In this document: piece by piece, positions 8,178-18,470 of the stretch | How positions within the stretch are numbered: the stretch's first letter is position 1 | Layout: each line of letters opens with the position of its first letter | From: Phaeobacter piscinae | GTDB lineage: Bacteria; Pseudomonadota; Alphaproteobacteria; Rhodobacterales; Rhodobacteraceae | Reading direction: 5' to 3' | Assembly: GCF_002407245.1 (NCBI RefSeq) | Contig: NZ_CP010681.1 | Coordinates: 1,178,001-1,242,000 of the forward strand | DNA length: 64,000 bases | The notes under the pieces: model-generated | Told to the model about the DNA's origin: nothing | The model's input: only the letters and a program-made list of their open reading frames with translations | Databases searched by the model: none | Translations under genes and position numbers: made by a program

Positions 8178-8939
8178 ATGACCATGAGAATCGCCTTTCT
8201 GGCCAGCCGGGCTCCGGTGGCGCAGTCAGCACAAGCCGAAATGGTAAGACGATACGGCACTGTGCCGAAGGAAGACGCGGATGTGATTGTCGCCTTAGGT
8301 GGTGATGGCTTCATGCTGGACACGCTGCATGAGACGATTGACCTGCCCGCGCCGGTCTATGGCATGAACCGGGGCACCATCGGCTTTTTGATGAACGAGT
8401 ATAGCGCCAGCGGGCTGCTGGCGCGGTTGCAGGCTGCAGAAGAGGAAATCATCAACCCGCTGTCTATGGTGGCCATGGATGGTGAGGGGCGCAGCCACCG
8501 GGCGCTTGCCATCAACGAAGTGTCCTTGCTACGGGCCGGGCCGCAGGCGGCGAAGCTGAAAATCTCTGTCGACGGGCGGCAACGCATGGCGGAACTGGTC
8601 TGTGATGGGGCGCTGGTCTCGACGCCTGCAGGGTCCACCGCCTATAACTATTCCGCCCATGGTCCGATTCTGCCGATCGGATCCGACGTACTGGCGCTGA
8701 CCGCCATTGCTGCGTTCCGCCCGCGCCGCTGGCGTGGCGCGTTGCTGCCCAGCAATGCCACCGTGCGGTTTGACGTGCTGGAGCCGGAGAAGCGACCGGT
8801 GATGGCTGATGCGGACTCTGTCTCCTTTGCCAATATTCGCTGGGTGGAGATCGCAACCCAGACCAAGATCCGCCACAAGATCCTGTTTGATCCCGGCCAC
8901 GGACTGGAAGAGCGGTTGATCTCGGAACAATTCACCTAA
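8178..8939 (+). CDS. nadK: NAD kinase
   Basis: 253 aa. It phosphorylates NAD to NADP with ATP (or polyphosphate). The GGDG motif is at residues 41-44 within [31 protein letters not shown] and the substrate-binding [21 protein letters not shown] are present. The short form without a long N-terminal extension is typical of Alphaproteobacteria. The ATG at 8178 has GGAAA upstream; the ATG at 8184 is an alternative giving two residues fewer. Confidence 0.96.
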   Translation: MTMRIAFLASRAPVAQSAQAEMVRRYGTVPKEDADVIVALGGDGFMLDTLHETIDLPAPVYGMNRGTIGFLMNEYSASGLLARLQAAEEEIINPLSMVAMDGEGRSHRALAINEVSLLRAGPQAAKLKISVDGRQRMAELVCDGALVSTPAGSTAYNYSAHGPILPIGSDVLALTAIAAFRPRRWRGALLPSNATVRFDVLEPEKRPVMADADSVSFANIRWVEIATQTKIRHKILFDPGHGLEERLISEQFT

Positions 8940-9256
8940 CGGGAAGAATCGCACCTTAAGGTTGTATCACGCGTTTGTGAACGCAAGTCTGGCGATTTTG
9001 TGCGATAATCGAACTCTACATAAGGCCGATGCCAGCGGAGACAGCCAAAGGGCATAGCGTCCCCGACGAGGGGCGCACGATCTACCGGGATGGCCATCGG
9101 CCCCTTATTTAAGCACCTAAACTTTGCGTTAGCCGGACTGTGCGGTGGTTGCCATCTGCGCGCGTTTGGGTCCTCGAAGGCGGGAAACGCCGGGGCGATG
9201 GTCCCGCATCCTTCGTGTGATTATTTTCGTGAACGAGTATCCGGTGGTATCGGAAT
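8940..9256. other. Intergenic region after nadK, no gene seen
   Basis: About 320 bases between nadK and the converging amidase, before the terminator hairpin. A small hairpin GCGTT-TGTG-AACGC occurs near 8972-8985 without a T run. I see no convincing coding potential; short frames on both strands lack ribosome-binding sites and family features. Confidence 0.5.
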
Positions 9257-9288
9257 ATCCGGGGTTCGGCGCATACCGAGCCCCGGAT
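9257..9288. terminator. Bidirectional hairpin between nadK and the amidase gene
   Basis: A 13-base stem (9257-9269 with 9276-9288, one G-U pair, 6-base loop) lies nine bases beyond the amidase stop codon. On the + strand it is followed by TTTCTC, and it probably ends transcription from both convergent units. Confidence 0.7.
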
Positions 9289-9297
9289 TTCTCTGCG

Positions 9298-10740
9298 TCA
9301 CCCGCTTGTATCCGACATCCGTTGCCACAGCGGGTCGCACATGCGGCCAATGCGATCCTCGATTGCGATACAGGCATCCACGGCCATATCCTCGCGCCAC
9401 CGGGGGGCTGCGATCTGCACATTGATCGGCTGTGGCCCGGATGGCAACTCGGCAAGGCGGCTTGGCACTGAGGCGGCGGGCAGGCCCAGAAAATTCATCG
9501 CATAGGAATAGACTGCACACCCCAGCACCTCATGCACACCCGCCGCCCCTTCGGTATCGCGATCGGGTCTGAAGAAGGGTTGTGGCAGGAAGGGGGTCAG
9601 GACAAGCGGGTAGCGCTGCATGAACAGTGACCAGTCTCGCGCGTATTGTGTGCGCTTGGCCATCATCTGCAGGAGCTCCACCCCGGCGAAGGGGGGGAAT
9701 TCCTGAAAATAGACTTCAAAGATATCGCGCACGGTTTGTGAGCCAGCTGCATCAACGTCGCCCTTCATCAGGGCATAGACCTCCCCCATCAGGGCGCGAT
9801 AGCCGGTGCGGCCTGCGTCGAAGACATCCGGGAGGGTGACTTCTTCGACCTGATAACCGGCATCCAACAGGGCTGCACGGGCATCTTCCAATGCGGCGTC
9901 GACCTCTGGGTGCAGATCATAGCCGTAGGTCTCCTTGGAGAAGGCGACGCGGATCGGGCCGTCCGGTGTGTCGCCACGCCAGGGCATGGGCACATGGAAC
10001 GGGTCGCGCGGATCTGGCGCAATCAGGCTGGGCATCGACAGGTGCAAATCGCAGGCGCTGCGGGTGATCAGCCCCTGGACGGACATGCTCTGCGCCAGAA
10101 TGCCCCGTTCCGCCGATTGGCTGGGATTCCATGCTGGCACCCGGCCAAGGCCGGGTTTTACCGTCACCGCACCATTGGCGGCGGCGGGGAAGCGCAAGCT
10201 GCCGCCAATATCATTGCCATGGGCCAAAGCGCCAATTCCCGCCATCACAGCGGCGCCCGCTCCACCGGAGGAGCCACCGGGAGAGATATGCCGCCCCCAG
10301 GGGTTATGGGTGCGGCCATGCAGCGGGTTATCTGTATCGGCGCGGAAGGAGAACTCAGGCGTGTTGGTGCGCCCAATCACCACTGCACCTGCGTCCTGCA
10401 AGTTCTTCACCACCGGGGCATCATCCGGTGCAATCAAATCCTTCAGTGCGCTGACCCCATTGGAGGTCGCATGCCCCGCCTGATCGACGTTAATCTTGAT
10501 CGTGACAGGGACGCCATGCAGCGGGCCACAGGGTGCGCCGCCGGCGCGTGCTTTATCCAGCTGTTGCGCGCGATCAAGGGCGTCGCTGCTCAGATCCTCC
10601 ACCACTGCATTCAGATCGGGATTAACAGCCGCCATGCGCGTGAGCGAGGCCGTGACCGCCGCCTCCGCCGTCAGGTCGCCCGCAATGGTGCGTTGGCTCA
10701 GTTCTGTCGCGCTCAATCGCCAGATGTCGCTCTGTGTCAT
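9298..10740 (-). CDS. Amidase signature family enzyme
   Basis: 480 aa. It hydrolyses an amide to an acid and ammonia. The amidase signature is complete: lysine in GVPVTIKINVD, then GRTNTPEFSF, and the Gly/Ser-rich SPGGSSGGAGAAV motif with the cis-Ser and nucleophile Ser of the Ser-cisSer-Lys triad. The start at 10740 has a perfect AAGGAGG seven bases upstream, so the longer frame to 10800 is rejected. The substrate is unknown; it is not GatA, since no gatB or gatC is nearby. It follows prpE but is separated by a terminator, so it is transcribed independently. Confidence 0.92.
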   Translation of the reverse strand: MTQSDIWRLSATELSQRTIAGDLTAEAAVTASLTRMAAVNPDLNAVVEDLSSDALDRAQQLDKARAGGAPCGPLHGVPVTIKINVDQAGHATSNGVSALKDLIAPDDAPVVKNLQDAGAVVIGRTNTPEFSFRADTDNPLHGRTHNPWGRHISPGGSSGGAGAAVMAGIGALAHGNDIGGSLRFPAAANGAVTVKPGLGRVPAWNPSQSAERGILAQSMSVQGLITRSACDLHLSMPSLIAPDPRDPFHVPMPWRGDTPDGPIRVAFSKETYGYDLHPEVDAALEDARAALLDAGYQVEEVTLPDVFDAGRTGYRALMGEVYALMKGDVDAAGSQTVRDIFEVYFQEFPPFAGVELLQMMAKRTQYARDWSLFMQRYPLVLTPFLPQPFFRPDRDTEGAAGVHEVLGCAVYSYAMNFLGLPAASVPSRLAELPSGPQPINVQIAAPRWREDMAVDACIAIEDRIGRMCDPLWQRMSDTSG

Positions 10741-10803
10741 ATAGATGCCTCCTTGCTGGCAGGGTAGGCGGGGGCATCCGAGTTGCAAGGGAAACCGCAC
10801 GGC

Positions 10804-10834
10804 AAAAAGCCGAAAACCTGTTCAGGTTTCCGGC
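10804..10834 (-). terminator. Rho-independent terminator of prpE
   Basis: Read on the minus strand, GCCGGAAACCTG pairs with CAGGTTTTCGGC (one G-U pair) and is followed by TTTTT. It lies about 50 bases after the prpE stop codon. Confidence 0.85.
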
Positions 10835-10884
10835 AACTGTTCAGTATCAGAACAAATGTGGCGCCCAGTACGGCGGGGTGCGCG

Positions 10885-12774
10885 CTACTTCGCGTAGCCA
10901 AGCCCCTGCAATGCAGTGGTGATCTCATCCAGAATAGCCGGATCGTCGATGGTCGCGGGCATTTTCCAATCGGTGCCATCAGCGATGTTTACCATGGTGC
11001 CCCGCAGGATCTTGCCGGAGCGGGTCTTCGGCAGCCGGTCCACGACGCAGGCCAGCTTAAAGGCGGCAACCGGTCCGATTTTCTCGCGCACCAGCTTGAC
11101 CACCTGCGCGACAACCTCGTCATGTGCGGTCTCACAACCGGAATTGAGGCAGAGGAAGCCGAGGGGCATCTGCCCTTTCAGACTGTCGCTGACGCCGATG
11201 ACCGCGCATTCGGCCACGTCCGGGTGGCCTGCCAGAACCTCCTCCATCGCGCCAGTGGACAGGCGGTGGCCCGCGACATTGATGACGTCATCCGTGCGCG
11301 CCATGATGTAGAGATAGCCCTCCTCATCCTTCATCCCGGCATCGCCGGTTTCATAATATCCTGGGAAGGTGGTGAGGTAGCTTTTCCTGAACCGGTCTTC
11401 GGCATTCCACAGCGTCGGCAGCGTGCCGGGCGGCAGTGGCAGTTTTACTGCAATGGCACCCAGCTCGCCCGGGGCTACAGGGTGGCCACCCTCATCAAGG
11501 ATATCGACCTCATAGCCCGGCATTGGCACGGCAGGAGAACCGAGTTTGGTTGGCAGTTCCTCAATCCCCAGCGGGTTCGCGGCAATCGACCAGCCGGTTT
11601 CTGTCTGCCACCAATGGTCAATTACCGGCACCTTCAGCTGTTCCTGCGCCCAGGTAATGGTGTCAGGATCCGCGCGCTCACCGGCCAGATAGACCTGTTT
11701 GAGGCCGCGGAGGTCGTATTTCTTGACGTATTCGCCTTTGGGGTCTTCGCGCTTCACTGCCCGGAACGCGGTGGGGGCGGTAAAGAAGCTTTTGACGTTA
11801 TGTTCGGAAATCACTCGCCAGAACGTGCCCGCATCCGGTGTGCCGATGGGTTTGCCCTCAAACACGATGGTGGTGTTGCCATGGATGAGCGGACCGTAAC
11901 AGATATAGCTGTGGCCCACGACCCAACCCACATCTGAGGCCGCCCAGAAGACATCGCCGGGATCGACGTTGTAGATGTTCTTCATCGTCCAGTTCAGCGC
12001 CACCAACTGCCCGGCGGTGTGGCGGATCACGCCCTTGGGCTGGCCGGTGGTGCCGGAGGTATAGAGGATATAGGCCGGGTGATTGCCCTCAACCGGGACG
12101 CATTCTGCGGGTTCGACGCCATATTGGAACCCGTGCCAGTTCACATCGCGGCCTTCGACCAGCTCTGCCACTTCCTGCTCGCGCTGGAAGATCACGCAAA
12201 AGTCCGGTTTGTGGGTTGCCAGCTCAATCGCGCCGTCCAGAAGGGGTTTGTAATGCACCGTGCGCCCCGGCTCCAGTCCGCAGGAGGCGGCGATGATCGC
12301 CTTCGGTGTGGCGTCATCAATGCGCACAGCCAGTTCATTGGCCGCAAATCCACCAAAGACCACAGAGTGCACAGCCCCCAGACGGGCACAGGCCAGCATG
12401 GCCTCCAGTGCCTCGGGGATCATGGGCATATAGATGATGACGCGGTCGCCTTTCTCCACCCCCTTGGCGCGCAGGGCGCCGGCCAATGTGGCGACACGGT
12501 TGCGCAGTTCAACATAGGAGATTTCGCGCTTCGTATGGGTGATCGGGCTGTCGTAGATGATCGCTGTTTGCTCGCCGCGCCCCTGTTCGACATGGCGGTC
12601 GACGGCGTTGTAGCAGGTGTTCACCCTGGCATCGGCGAACCATTCATAAAGGTCATCGCCCTTGTCGGTCAGGGCCTTGCTTGGTGGGCTGTCCCAGCTG
12701 ATCGCCTCAGCTGCCTCCATCCAGAATTGTTCCGGATTGGCCTTCCAGCCCTCATAGACCTCTGAATACGACAT
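10885..12774 (-). CDS. prpE: Propionyl-CoA synthetase
   Basis: 629 aa, the normal PrpE size. It activates propionate with ATP and CoA to propionyl-CoA. The acyl-AMP ligase core motifs are present: YILYTSGTTGQPKGV, SDVGWVVGHSY, WWQTETGWS, YYETGDAG and the adenylation lysine in PKTRSGKILRGTM. The N-terminal SYSEVYEGWKANPEQFW is typical of PrpE rather than Acs. The start at 12774 has GAGGAGG upstream. TTTGCAAA-type motifs 90-190 bases upstream suggest control by a short-chain acyl-CoA responsive regulator (see findings). Confidence 0.95.
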   Translation of the reverse strand: MSYSEVYEGWKANPEQFWMEAAEAISWDSPPSKALTDKGDDLYEWFADARVNTCYNAVDRHVEQGRGEQTAIIYDSPITHTKREISYVELRNRVATLAGALRAKGVEKGDRVIIYMPMIPEALEAMLACARLGAVHSVVFGGFAANELAVRIDDATPKAIIAASCGLEPGRTVHYKPLLDGAIELATHKPDFCVIFQREQEVAELVEGRDVNWHGFQYGVEPAECVPVEGNHPAYILYTSGTTGQPKGVIRHTAGQLVALNWTMKNIYNVDPGDVFWAASDVGWVVGHSYICYGPLIHGNTTIVFEGKPIGTPDAGTFWRVISEHNVKSFFTAPTAFRAVKREDPKGEYVKKYDLRGLKQVYLAGERADPDTITWAQEQLKVPVIDHWWQTETGWSIAANPLGIEELPTKLGSPAVPMPGYEVDILDEGGHPVAPGELGAIAVKLPLPPGTLPTLWNAEDRFRKSYLTTFPGYYETGDAGMKDEEGYLYIMARTDDVINVAGHRLSTGAMEEVLAGHPDVAECAVIGVSDSLKGQMPLGFLCLNSGCETAHDEVVAQVVKLVREKIGPVAAFKLACVVDRLPKTRSGKILRGTMVNIADGTDWKMPATIDDPAILDEITTALQGLGYAK

Positions 12775-13086
12775 GCGGTTCCTCCTCACTCATCCTTGGC
12801 AATGAGTTAGGCGCATGGACCGTCACCGGGCAAGCGCGCTGCGCGACGTCGCGTCAGATTGGCGCAAGAAATTTGCATTTTTTGCCAATTCGATGTTGCA
12901 AAGTTTTGCAAACAGGGCTCGTTCGCGGAATTAACAGCAAGATGGCGGTGGGTTTGCAAAGTCTAGCTGGTGACTGCGCGTTGTGCCCCTGGCAGAGGTC
13001 AGGTCGCAGGCGCAGTGATTCTATACGTGCGCCTGCGGGCATTTTGCGTGTTGCTGACAAGTGACCGGCAAGTCGGATGGCTGATG
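12775..13086. other. prpE upstream region, no gene seen
   Basis: 312 bases between the start of prpE and the end of maeB, both on the minus strand. The prpE-proximal half is AT-rich and carries the TTTGCAAA-like motifs listed next. Short frames on both strands lack support. Confidence 0.55.
12871..12912. promoter_or_regulatory. Candidate ScfR/PccR/RamB-type operator cluster
   Basis: Contains a TTTGCATT/TTTTGCCAA pair (12872-12888) and the tandem GTTGCAAA-GT-TTTGCAAA (12895-12912). A further TTTGCAAA lies at 12953-12960. Regulators of the RamB/PccR (short-chain fatty acyl-CoA) family are known to bind paired TTTGCAAA-like boxes and control propionate or acetate genes. Position upstream of prpE fits; assignment to that family is my inference from memory of the motif. 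Confidence 0.5.
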
Positions 13087-15375
13087 TCAGCTATAATGGG
13101 TGACTGGTGTCCCGGCGATGGCGGCCATGTTCAGCAGCCCCCGCGCGGTGATCGACGGGGACACGATATGCGCCCGGTTGCCCATGCCCATCAGGATTGG
13201 CCCGACCTCCAGCCCTCCGGCGCGCATTTTCAGGATATTGCGCACGCCGCTCGCCGCATCGGCATGGGCAAAGATCAGCACATTGGCTTCACCCTCCAGC
13301 CTTGAGTTCGGGAAAATGCGCGCGCGCAGTTCGGGATCCAGCGCGGTGTCGATATTCATCTCGCCCTCGTAGATGAAATCGCGGGGCGTCTCGTCCAAAA
13401 TCTGGATCGCAGCGCGCAGGCGGGCACCGGAATCGCAACGGGTATTGCCAAACTGAGATTGCGAACAAAGCGCAATTTTCGGCTCCAGACCGAAACGACG
13501 GACATGGCGCGCGGCACCGATGACGGTCTGCGCAATCTGTTCGGGGGTGGGTTCAATCCGCACATGGGTGTCCCCGATGAACAGCGGCCCATCCTCAAGG
13601 ATCACCAGTGACAACGCACCATGTGGCTCGTAGGTGCCGCCGCCAAGGACCTGGTTCACATAATTCATATGCCAGCGATATTCACCAAAGGTGCCACAGA
13701 TCATGCTGTCGGCCTCTCCGCGATGAACCATGATGGCACCAATTGCGGTGGTGTTGGTCCGCATGATCGCCTTGGCCAGGTCGGGCGTCACGCCTTCGCG
13801 CTGCATGACGCGGTGATAGCTGGTCCAGTAATCATAGTAACGCGGATCGTTTTCCGGGTTCACGATCTGGAAATCGGTGCCGGGACGAATACGCAGGCCC
13901 AACCGTTCGCAGCGGGTTTCGATCACTTCGGGGCGACCGATGAGGATCGGTGTCTCGGTGGTTTCTTCCAGAATGCCCTGGGCAGTGCGCAACACGCGTT
14001 CATCCTCGCCCTCGGTGAAGACGATGCGCCGTGCGGCGGCCTTTGCCGCCTCAAACACTGGTTTCATCAGCAGCGCGGATTTGAACACGGTTTGGTTCAG
14101 CTTGGCCCGATAGGCTGCAAGATCGTCTATCGGGCGTTGCGCAACGCCACTTTCCATCGCGGCCTTGGCCACGGCGGATGACACCACCCCAACAAGGCGC
14201 GGATCGAATGGTTTAGGGATGAGGTAATCGGCGCCAAAGGTCAGCTGTTCGCCCTGATAGGCGGCGGCGGCTTCGGCAGAGGTGGTCATCCGGGCCATTT
14301 CGGCAATGCCCTCGACGCAGGCGATTTGCATCTCGTCGTTGATCTCTGTCGCGCCGACATCCAGCGCCCCGCGGAAGATGAACGGGAAGCAGAGGACATT
14401 GTTGACCTGATTGGGAAAGTCGCTGCGGCCGGTGGCGATGATTGCATTGGGCGAGACCTCGCGCGCCACATCCGGCAGGATTTCCGGGTTGGGGTTGGCG
14501 AGGGCAAAAATGATCGGCCGGTCGGTCATCTTGGCGACCATCTCCGGCTTCAGCACATTCGGACCAGAGAGGCCGAGAAAGAGGTCGGCGCCGTCAATGA
14601 CCTGATCCAATGTGCGCAGATCGGTGTTTTGTGCGAAGGCCGACTTATGCGGGTTCATATCCTCGGTGCGGCCCTCATAGACCAGACCGTGCAGGTCGCA
14701 GAGCCAGATATTTTCGCGCTTCACGCCCAGTTTTACCAGCATGTTGAGGCAGGCAATGCCCGCAGCGCCACCACCGGTGGACACGATTTTGATATCCTCA
14801 AACCGTTTTCCCGCCACATGCAGCGCGTTTTTGGCGGCAGCACCCACGACAATCGCGGTGCCGTGCTGGTCGTCGTGAAAAACCGGGATGTTCATCCGCT
14901 CGCGGCAGATCTTCTCAACGATGAAGCAATCCGGGGCCTTGATGTCTTCAAGGTTGATCGCGCCGAAGGTTGGTTCCAGCGCACAAACAATATCGGCGAG
15001 CTTTTCTGGATCGCTCTCGTTCACCTCAATATCGAAACAGTCGATGCTGGCGAATTTTTTGAACAGGACGGCCTTGCCCTCCATCACGGGTTTGGAGGCC
15101 AGCGCACCGATATTGCCCAGACCCAGAACCGCCGTGCCATTGGTCACCACCGCTACCAGATTGCCGCGTGAGGTGTATTTTGCCGCATCCGCCGGATCGG
15201 ATTTGATTTCGATACAGGCCTCGGCGACGCCGGGCGAATATGCGCGCGCCAGATCCCGGCCATTGGCCATCGGCTTGGTCGCGCGGATCTCCAGCTTCCC
15301 CGGATTGGGATAGGCGTGGTAATGCAATGCGGCGTCGCGCAGGGTTTGGGTATCGGATTTCGGATTTTTGGTCAT
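13087..15375 (-). CDS. maeB: NADP-dependent malic enzyme with phosphotransacetylase-like domain
   Basis: 762 aa, the MaeB two-domain form. It oxidatively decarboxylates malate to pyruvate. The N-terminal malic enzyme half (about 1-430) has the conserved [29 protein letters not shown] and [10 protein letters not shown]. The C-terminal half (about 440-762) resembles phosphate acetyltransferase ([39 protein letters not shown]) and in this family is regulatory, usually not catalytic. GGAGCG precedes the start. It stands alone upstream of prpE; both link TCA intermediates with C3 metabolism. Confidence 0.97.
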   Translation of the reverse strand: MTKNPKSDTQTLRDAALHYHAYPNPGKLEIRATKPMANGRDLARAYSPGVAEACIEIKSDPADAAKYTSRGNLVAVVTNGTAVLGLGNIGALASKPVMEGKAVLFKKFASIDCFDIEVNESDPEKLADIVCALEPTFGAINLEDIKAPDCFIVEKICRERMNIPVFHDDQHGTAIVVGAAAKNALHVAGKRFEDIKIVSTGGGAAGIACLNMLVKLGVKRENIWLCDLHGLVYEGRTEDMNPHKSAFAQNTDLRTLDQVIDGADLFLGLSGPNVLKPEMVAKMTDRPIIFALANPNPEILPDVAREVSPNAIIATGRSDFPNQVNNVLCFPFIFRGALDVGATEINDEMQIACVEGIAEMARMTTSAEAAAAYQGEQLTFGADYLIPKPFDPRLVGVVSSAVAKAAMESGVAQRPIDDLAAYRAKLNQTVFKSALLMKPVFEAAKAAARRIVFTEGEDERVLRTAQGILEETTETPILIGRPEVIETRCERLGLRIRPGTDFQIVNPENDPRYYDYWTSYHRVMQREGVTPDLAKAIMRTNTTAIGAIMVHRGEADSMICGTFGEYRWHMNYVNQVLGGGTYEPHGALSLVILEDGPLFIGDTHVRIEPTPEQIAQTVIGAARHVRRFGLEPKIALCSQSQFGNTRCDSGARLRAAIQILDETPRDFIYEGEMNIDTALDPELRARIFPNSRLEGEANVLIFAHADAASGVRNILKMRAGGLEVGPILMGMGNRAHIVSPSITARGLLNMAAIAGTPVTHYS

Positions 15376-15526
15376 CAGGCGCTCCAGAGACTATAGTTTA
15401 GTGTTAAACGACTTTTGACGTCAGGGAAACAGGCTATTCATGGCTGCTGCAGCAGGGGTGGGCAAGTGCTTGCACCTGAACACGCTTCGCCTCACTGTGG
15501 TGAAAAAGACGTCAAGGGAGCGACAA

Positions 15527-16624
15527 ATGACCGATACGATTGCGGAGCTGCGATTGCCCACGCAGGAGCTGCGGGACGATATTCCATTTTATACCAAAAC
15601 ACTTGGGATGAAGCTCGATTCCATCTACCCGGCAGATGATCCGGCGATCGGGGTGTTCTCCGGCCATGGTCTGCGGCTGCGGATCGAACGGGGCGCGAGT
15701 GAAGCCCCCGGCACCATTCGTATTCTGACAGACGATCCTGACGGGTTTGCAGAAGGCGCCCGCCGGTTGACCGCCCCCAATGGCACCAAGATCGAGATTG
15801 AGGAGCGCAACCCGCCACTGGTGATGCCGGAAACTGTTCACAGCTTCGTGGTGCGCCGACTGAAGGATCAGGCCCCTTGGATCATCGGGCGCGCTGGCAT
15901 GCACTACCGTGATCTGGTGCCGGACCGGCTGGGCGGGTCAATCATTGCCAGCCATATTCGCATCCCTGATGGGGGGCCGGTTCCGGATATGGTGCATTTT
16001 CACAAGGTCGGCTTTCAGCTGATCTTCTGCATCCATGGCTGGGTTGATGTGGTCTACGAGGATCAGGGCGAGAAGATGCGGCTGACAGCGGGCGATTGCT
16101 TCATTCAGCCGCCGGAGATCCGTCACCGGGTGCTGGAAGCCAGCGACAATGTGCAGGTGATCGAAATTGGCGTGCCCGCTGAACACGTCACCGAGATCGA
16201 TCATGAGATGACGCTGCCGACACCACATCTGAGACCAGAACGCGAATGGCAGGGCCAGCGGTTTGTCTACAACACGGCCGAGGGTGCCGAATGGGCGCCG
16301 TTCCGCCTGCCGGGGTATATCTGCCGCGACACGTCGATTGCCGAGAACACCAAAGGCGTGGCCGGGGTGCAGGTGGTGCGCCGCGGCGAGGGCGCGCCGC
16401 AGTGGGCGGCCCATGACACCGATATTCACTTCACCTTTGTAATGAATGGCACGCTGACCCTCGAAGGCCAGGGACGAGAGCCGTTTCAGCTGGAACAGGG
16501 CGACGCATTCGTCATTCCACCGGGCATGAAGACCCGGTTGAGCGCGCCTTCGGCTGATGTGGAGCTGCTTGAAGTGACCTTGCCCGGGGTGTTCAACACC
16601 ACATTGGGCGACCCATCAGCCTGA
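15527..16624 (+). CDS. VOC (glyoxalase) plus double-cupin fusion protein
   Basis: 365 aa. Residues about 1-95 look like a VOC/glyoxalase half-module (DTIAELRLPTQELRDDIPFYTKTLGMKL). Two cupin barrels follow: about 150-240 (PVPDMVHFHKVGFQLIFCIHGWVDVVYEDQG, later GDCFIQPPEIRHRV) and about 285-355 (WAAHDTDIHFTFVMNGTLTLEGQG, GDAFVIPPGMK). The histidines are those expected to hold a metal. The family occurs in roseobacters without a firmly known reaction, so I give none. The ATG at 15527 follows AAGGGAG; an upstream frame to 15440 lacks a ribosome-binding site. It is divergent from maeB. Confidence 0.78.
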   Translation: MTDTIAELRLPTQELRDDIPFYTKTLGMKLDSIYPADDPAIGVFSGHGLRLRIERGASEAPGTIRILTDDPDGFAEGARRLTAPNGTKIEIEERNPPLVMPETVHSFVVRRLKDQAPWIIGRAGMHYRDLVPDRLGGSIIASHIRIPDGGPVPDMVHFHKVGFQLIFCIHGWVDVVYEDQGEKMRLTAGDCFIQPPEIRHRVLEASDNVQVIEIGVPAEHVTEIDHEMTLPTPHLRPEREWQGQRFVYNTAEGAEWAPFRLPGYICRDTSIAENTKGVAGVQVVRRGEGAPQWAAHDTDIHFTFVMNGTLTLEGQGREPFQLEQGDAFVIPPGMKTRLSAPSADVELLEVTLPGVFNTTLGDPSA

Positions 16625-16763
16625 GGCGAGATCAGCGGATGGCGGTTTGGGCCGGATGGTGTGTTACAGTCGCCAGCATGTGCCGGGGGGGCTTTCACTC
16701 CCTCGGCAAAATCCGCTAGGGTCACCAATTCTGACCAAATGATCAAAAAATCAGGGAATCGCC

Positions 16764-17156
16764 ATGAACCTCAAAGACGCTGCCACCGCCGTTCGTGCAA
16801 ACGCACACGCGCCCTATTCCAATTTCAAGGTCGGCGCGGCGATCAGAGCGGCGTCCGGAACCGTCTATGTTGGCTGCAACGTCGAAAATGTTGCTTACCC
16901 TGAGGGGACCTGCGCTGAGGCGGGCGCAATTGCGGCCATGGTGGCTGCCGGTGAGACGCGGCTGGAGGCTGCCTATGTGATTGCCGACTGCCCGGCACCG
17001 ATCCCGCCCTGCGGGGGCTGCCGTCAGAAACTAGCCGAGTTTGGCGCCGCTGACGTGCAGGTGACGCTTGCCACAACCGACGGTCTGGAACGTGAGACCA
17101 CCATTGGTGACCTGCTTCCGGGGGCCTTTGGCGCGGATCACATGGAGCGGAGCTAA
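16764..17156 (+). CDS. cdd: Cytidine deaminase
   Basis: 130 aa, the small tetrameric class. It deaminates cytidine and deoxycytidine to uridine and deoxyuridine. Motifs: ANAHAPYSNFKVGAA, NVENVAYPEGTCAEAGAI (zinc Cys and catalytic Glu) and PCGGCRQKL (two zinc Cys). It is first of a salvage cluster, with deoA starting three bases after its stop. Confidence 0.96.
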   Translation: MNLKDAATAVRANAHAPYSNFKVGAAIRAASGTVYVGCNVENVAYPEGTCAEAGAIAAMVAAGETRLEAAYVIADCPAPIPPCGGCRQKLAEFGAADVQVTLATTDGLERETTIGDLLPGAFGADHMERS

Positions 17157-17159
17157 GCT

Positions 17160-18470
17160 ATGGATGCGCGCGCAATCATTGCCAGCCTGCGCCGGGGAGA
17201 CACCCCGAGTGACGCAGATTTACGCTGGTTCGCTGAAGGGCTGGCCAATGGCACGGTGTCCGATGCGCAGGCCGGCGCCTTTGCTATGGCGGTGTGTCTG
17301 CGGGGATTGGGCGTGGAGGCCCGCCGGGCGCTGACGCTTGCAATGCGAGACAGCGGTGATGTGTTGCGCTGGGATCTGGACGGGCCGGTATTGGATAAAC
17401 ACTCCACCGGCGGCGTCGGCGATTGTGTGTCGCTGCTGCTGGCTCCGGCCTTGGCGGAATGCGGGGCGTATGTTCCGATGATTTCGGGGCGGGGACTGGG
17501 CCATACCGGCGGCACGCTCGACAAGATGGAAGCCATTCCGGGCGTCAGCACCCAGGTGTCTGAACAGGACCTGATGGCCATGATGCAGAGCGTGGGTTGT
17601 GCCATCGTCGGGGCCACGGCGCAGATCGCTCCGGCGGACAAGCGGCTATATGCGATCCGCGATGTGACGGCCACCGTGGACAGTCTCGATCTGATCACCG
17701 CGTCCATCCTGTCGAAGAAACTGGCCGCCAGCACAGATGCGCTGGTGCTGGATGTGAAGATCGGCTCCGGTGCCTTCATGAAGACGCTGGAAGAGGCGGA
17801 GGCCCTCGCGCGCAGTCTCAGTGAGACGGCGAATGCGGCAGGGTGCCGAACCTCGGCGTTGATCACTGATATGAACCAGCCGCTGGCACCTGCCTTGGGC
17901 AATGCGCTGGAGGTGGCGGAGGTCATGCGGGTGCTGACCGGCGTGTCAGGTCAAAGCTGTGCATTGGCGGGGCTGACGGCGGCGCAGGGCGGTGTGTTGC
18001 TGGCCCATGGCGGGCTGGCGGCGGATGCCGAGGTGGGGGCTGCGATGATCCGCAAGGCGATTGCCAGCGGAGCCGTCGCTGAGCGCTTTGCCCGGATGGT
18101 GGCTGCCATGGGGGGACCGGGTGATTTTGCCGAAACCTGGCAGAGCATCCTGCCGACCGCGCCGGTGCAACGCGGCATCAAAGTGGAGCAGGCCGGCTAT
18201 GTCAGCGCCATTGATGGCGAAGCGCTAGGTCTGGCGGTGGTCCAGTTGGGCGGCGGACGCATGATCGAAAGCGATGTGGTGGACCCTGCCGTTGGGCTGT
18301 CGGAACTGGCGCCGCTGGGCCGGAAACTATCTGCAGGCGACCAGCTGGGGATCGTTCACGCAGCGGATGAGGCGGCGGCGGATGTGGCTGAGGCGCGCCT
18401 GCGCGCGGCCTATCAGCTGTCGGAGGCTGCGCCAGAGGTGCCGCCCCTGATCTACAAAAGGATTTCATAA
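17160..18470 (+). CDS. deoA: Thymidine phosphorylase
   Basis: 436 aa. It phosphorolyses thymidine or deoxyuridine to base plus deoxyribose 1-phosphate. The pyrimidine nucleoside phosphorylase signature [20 protein letters not shown] is present, as are [10 protein letters not shown] (phosphate binding) and SKKLAAS. The start has GGAG seven bases upstream, inside the end of cdd. Its stop overlaps the deoB start by one base, indicating coupled translation. Confidence 0.97.
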   Translation: MDARAIIASLRRGDTPSDADLRWFAEGLANGTVSDAQAGAFAMAVCLRGLGVEARRALTLAMRDSGDVLRWDLDGPVLDKHSTGGVGDCVSLLLAPALAECGAYVPMISGRGLGHTGGTLDKMEAIPGVSTQVSEQDLMAMMQSVGCAIVGATAQIAPADKRLYAIRDVTATVDSLDLITASILSKKLAASTDALVLDVKIGSGAFMKTLEEAEALARSLSETANAAGCRTSALITDMNQPLAPALGNALEVAEVMRVLTGVSGQSCALAGLTAAQGGVLLAHGGLAADAEVGAAMIRKAIASGAVAERFARMVAAMGGPGDFAETWQSILPTAPVQRGIKVEQAGYVSAIDGEALGLAVVQLGGGRMIESDVVDPAVGLSELAPLGRKLSAGDQLGIVHAADEAAADVAEARLRAAYQLSEAAPEVPPLIYKRIS

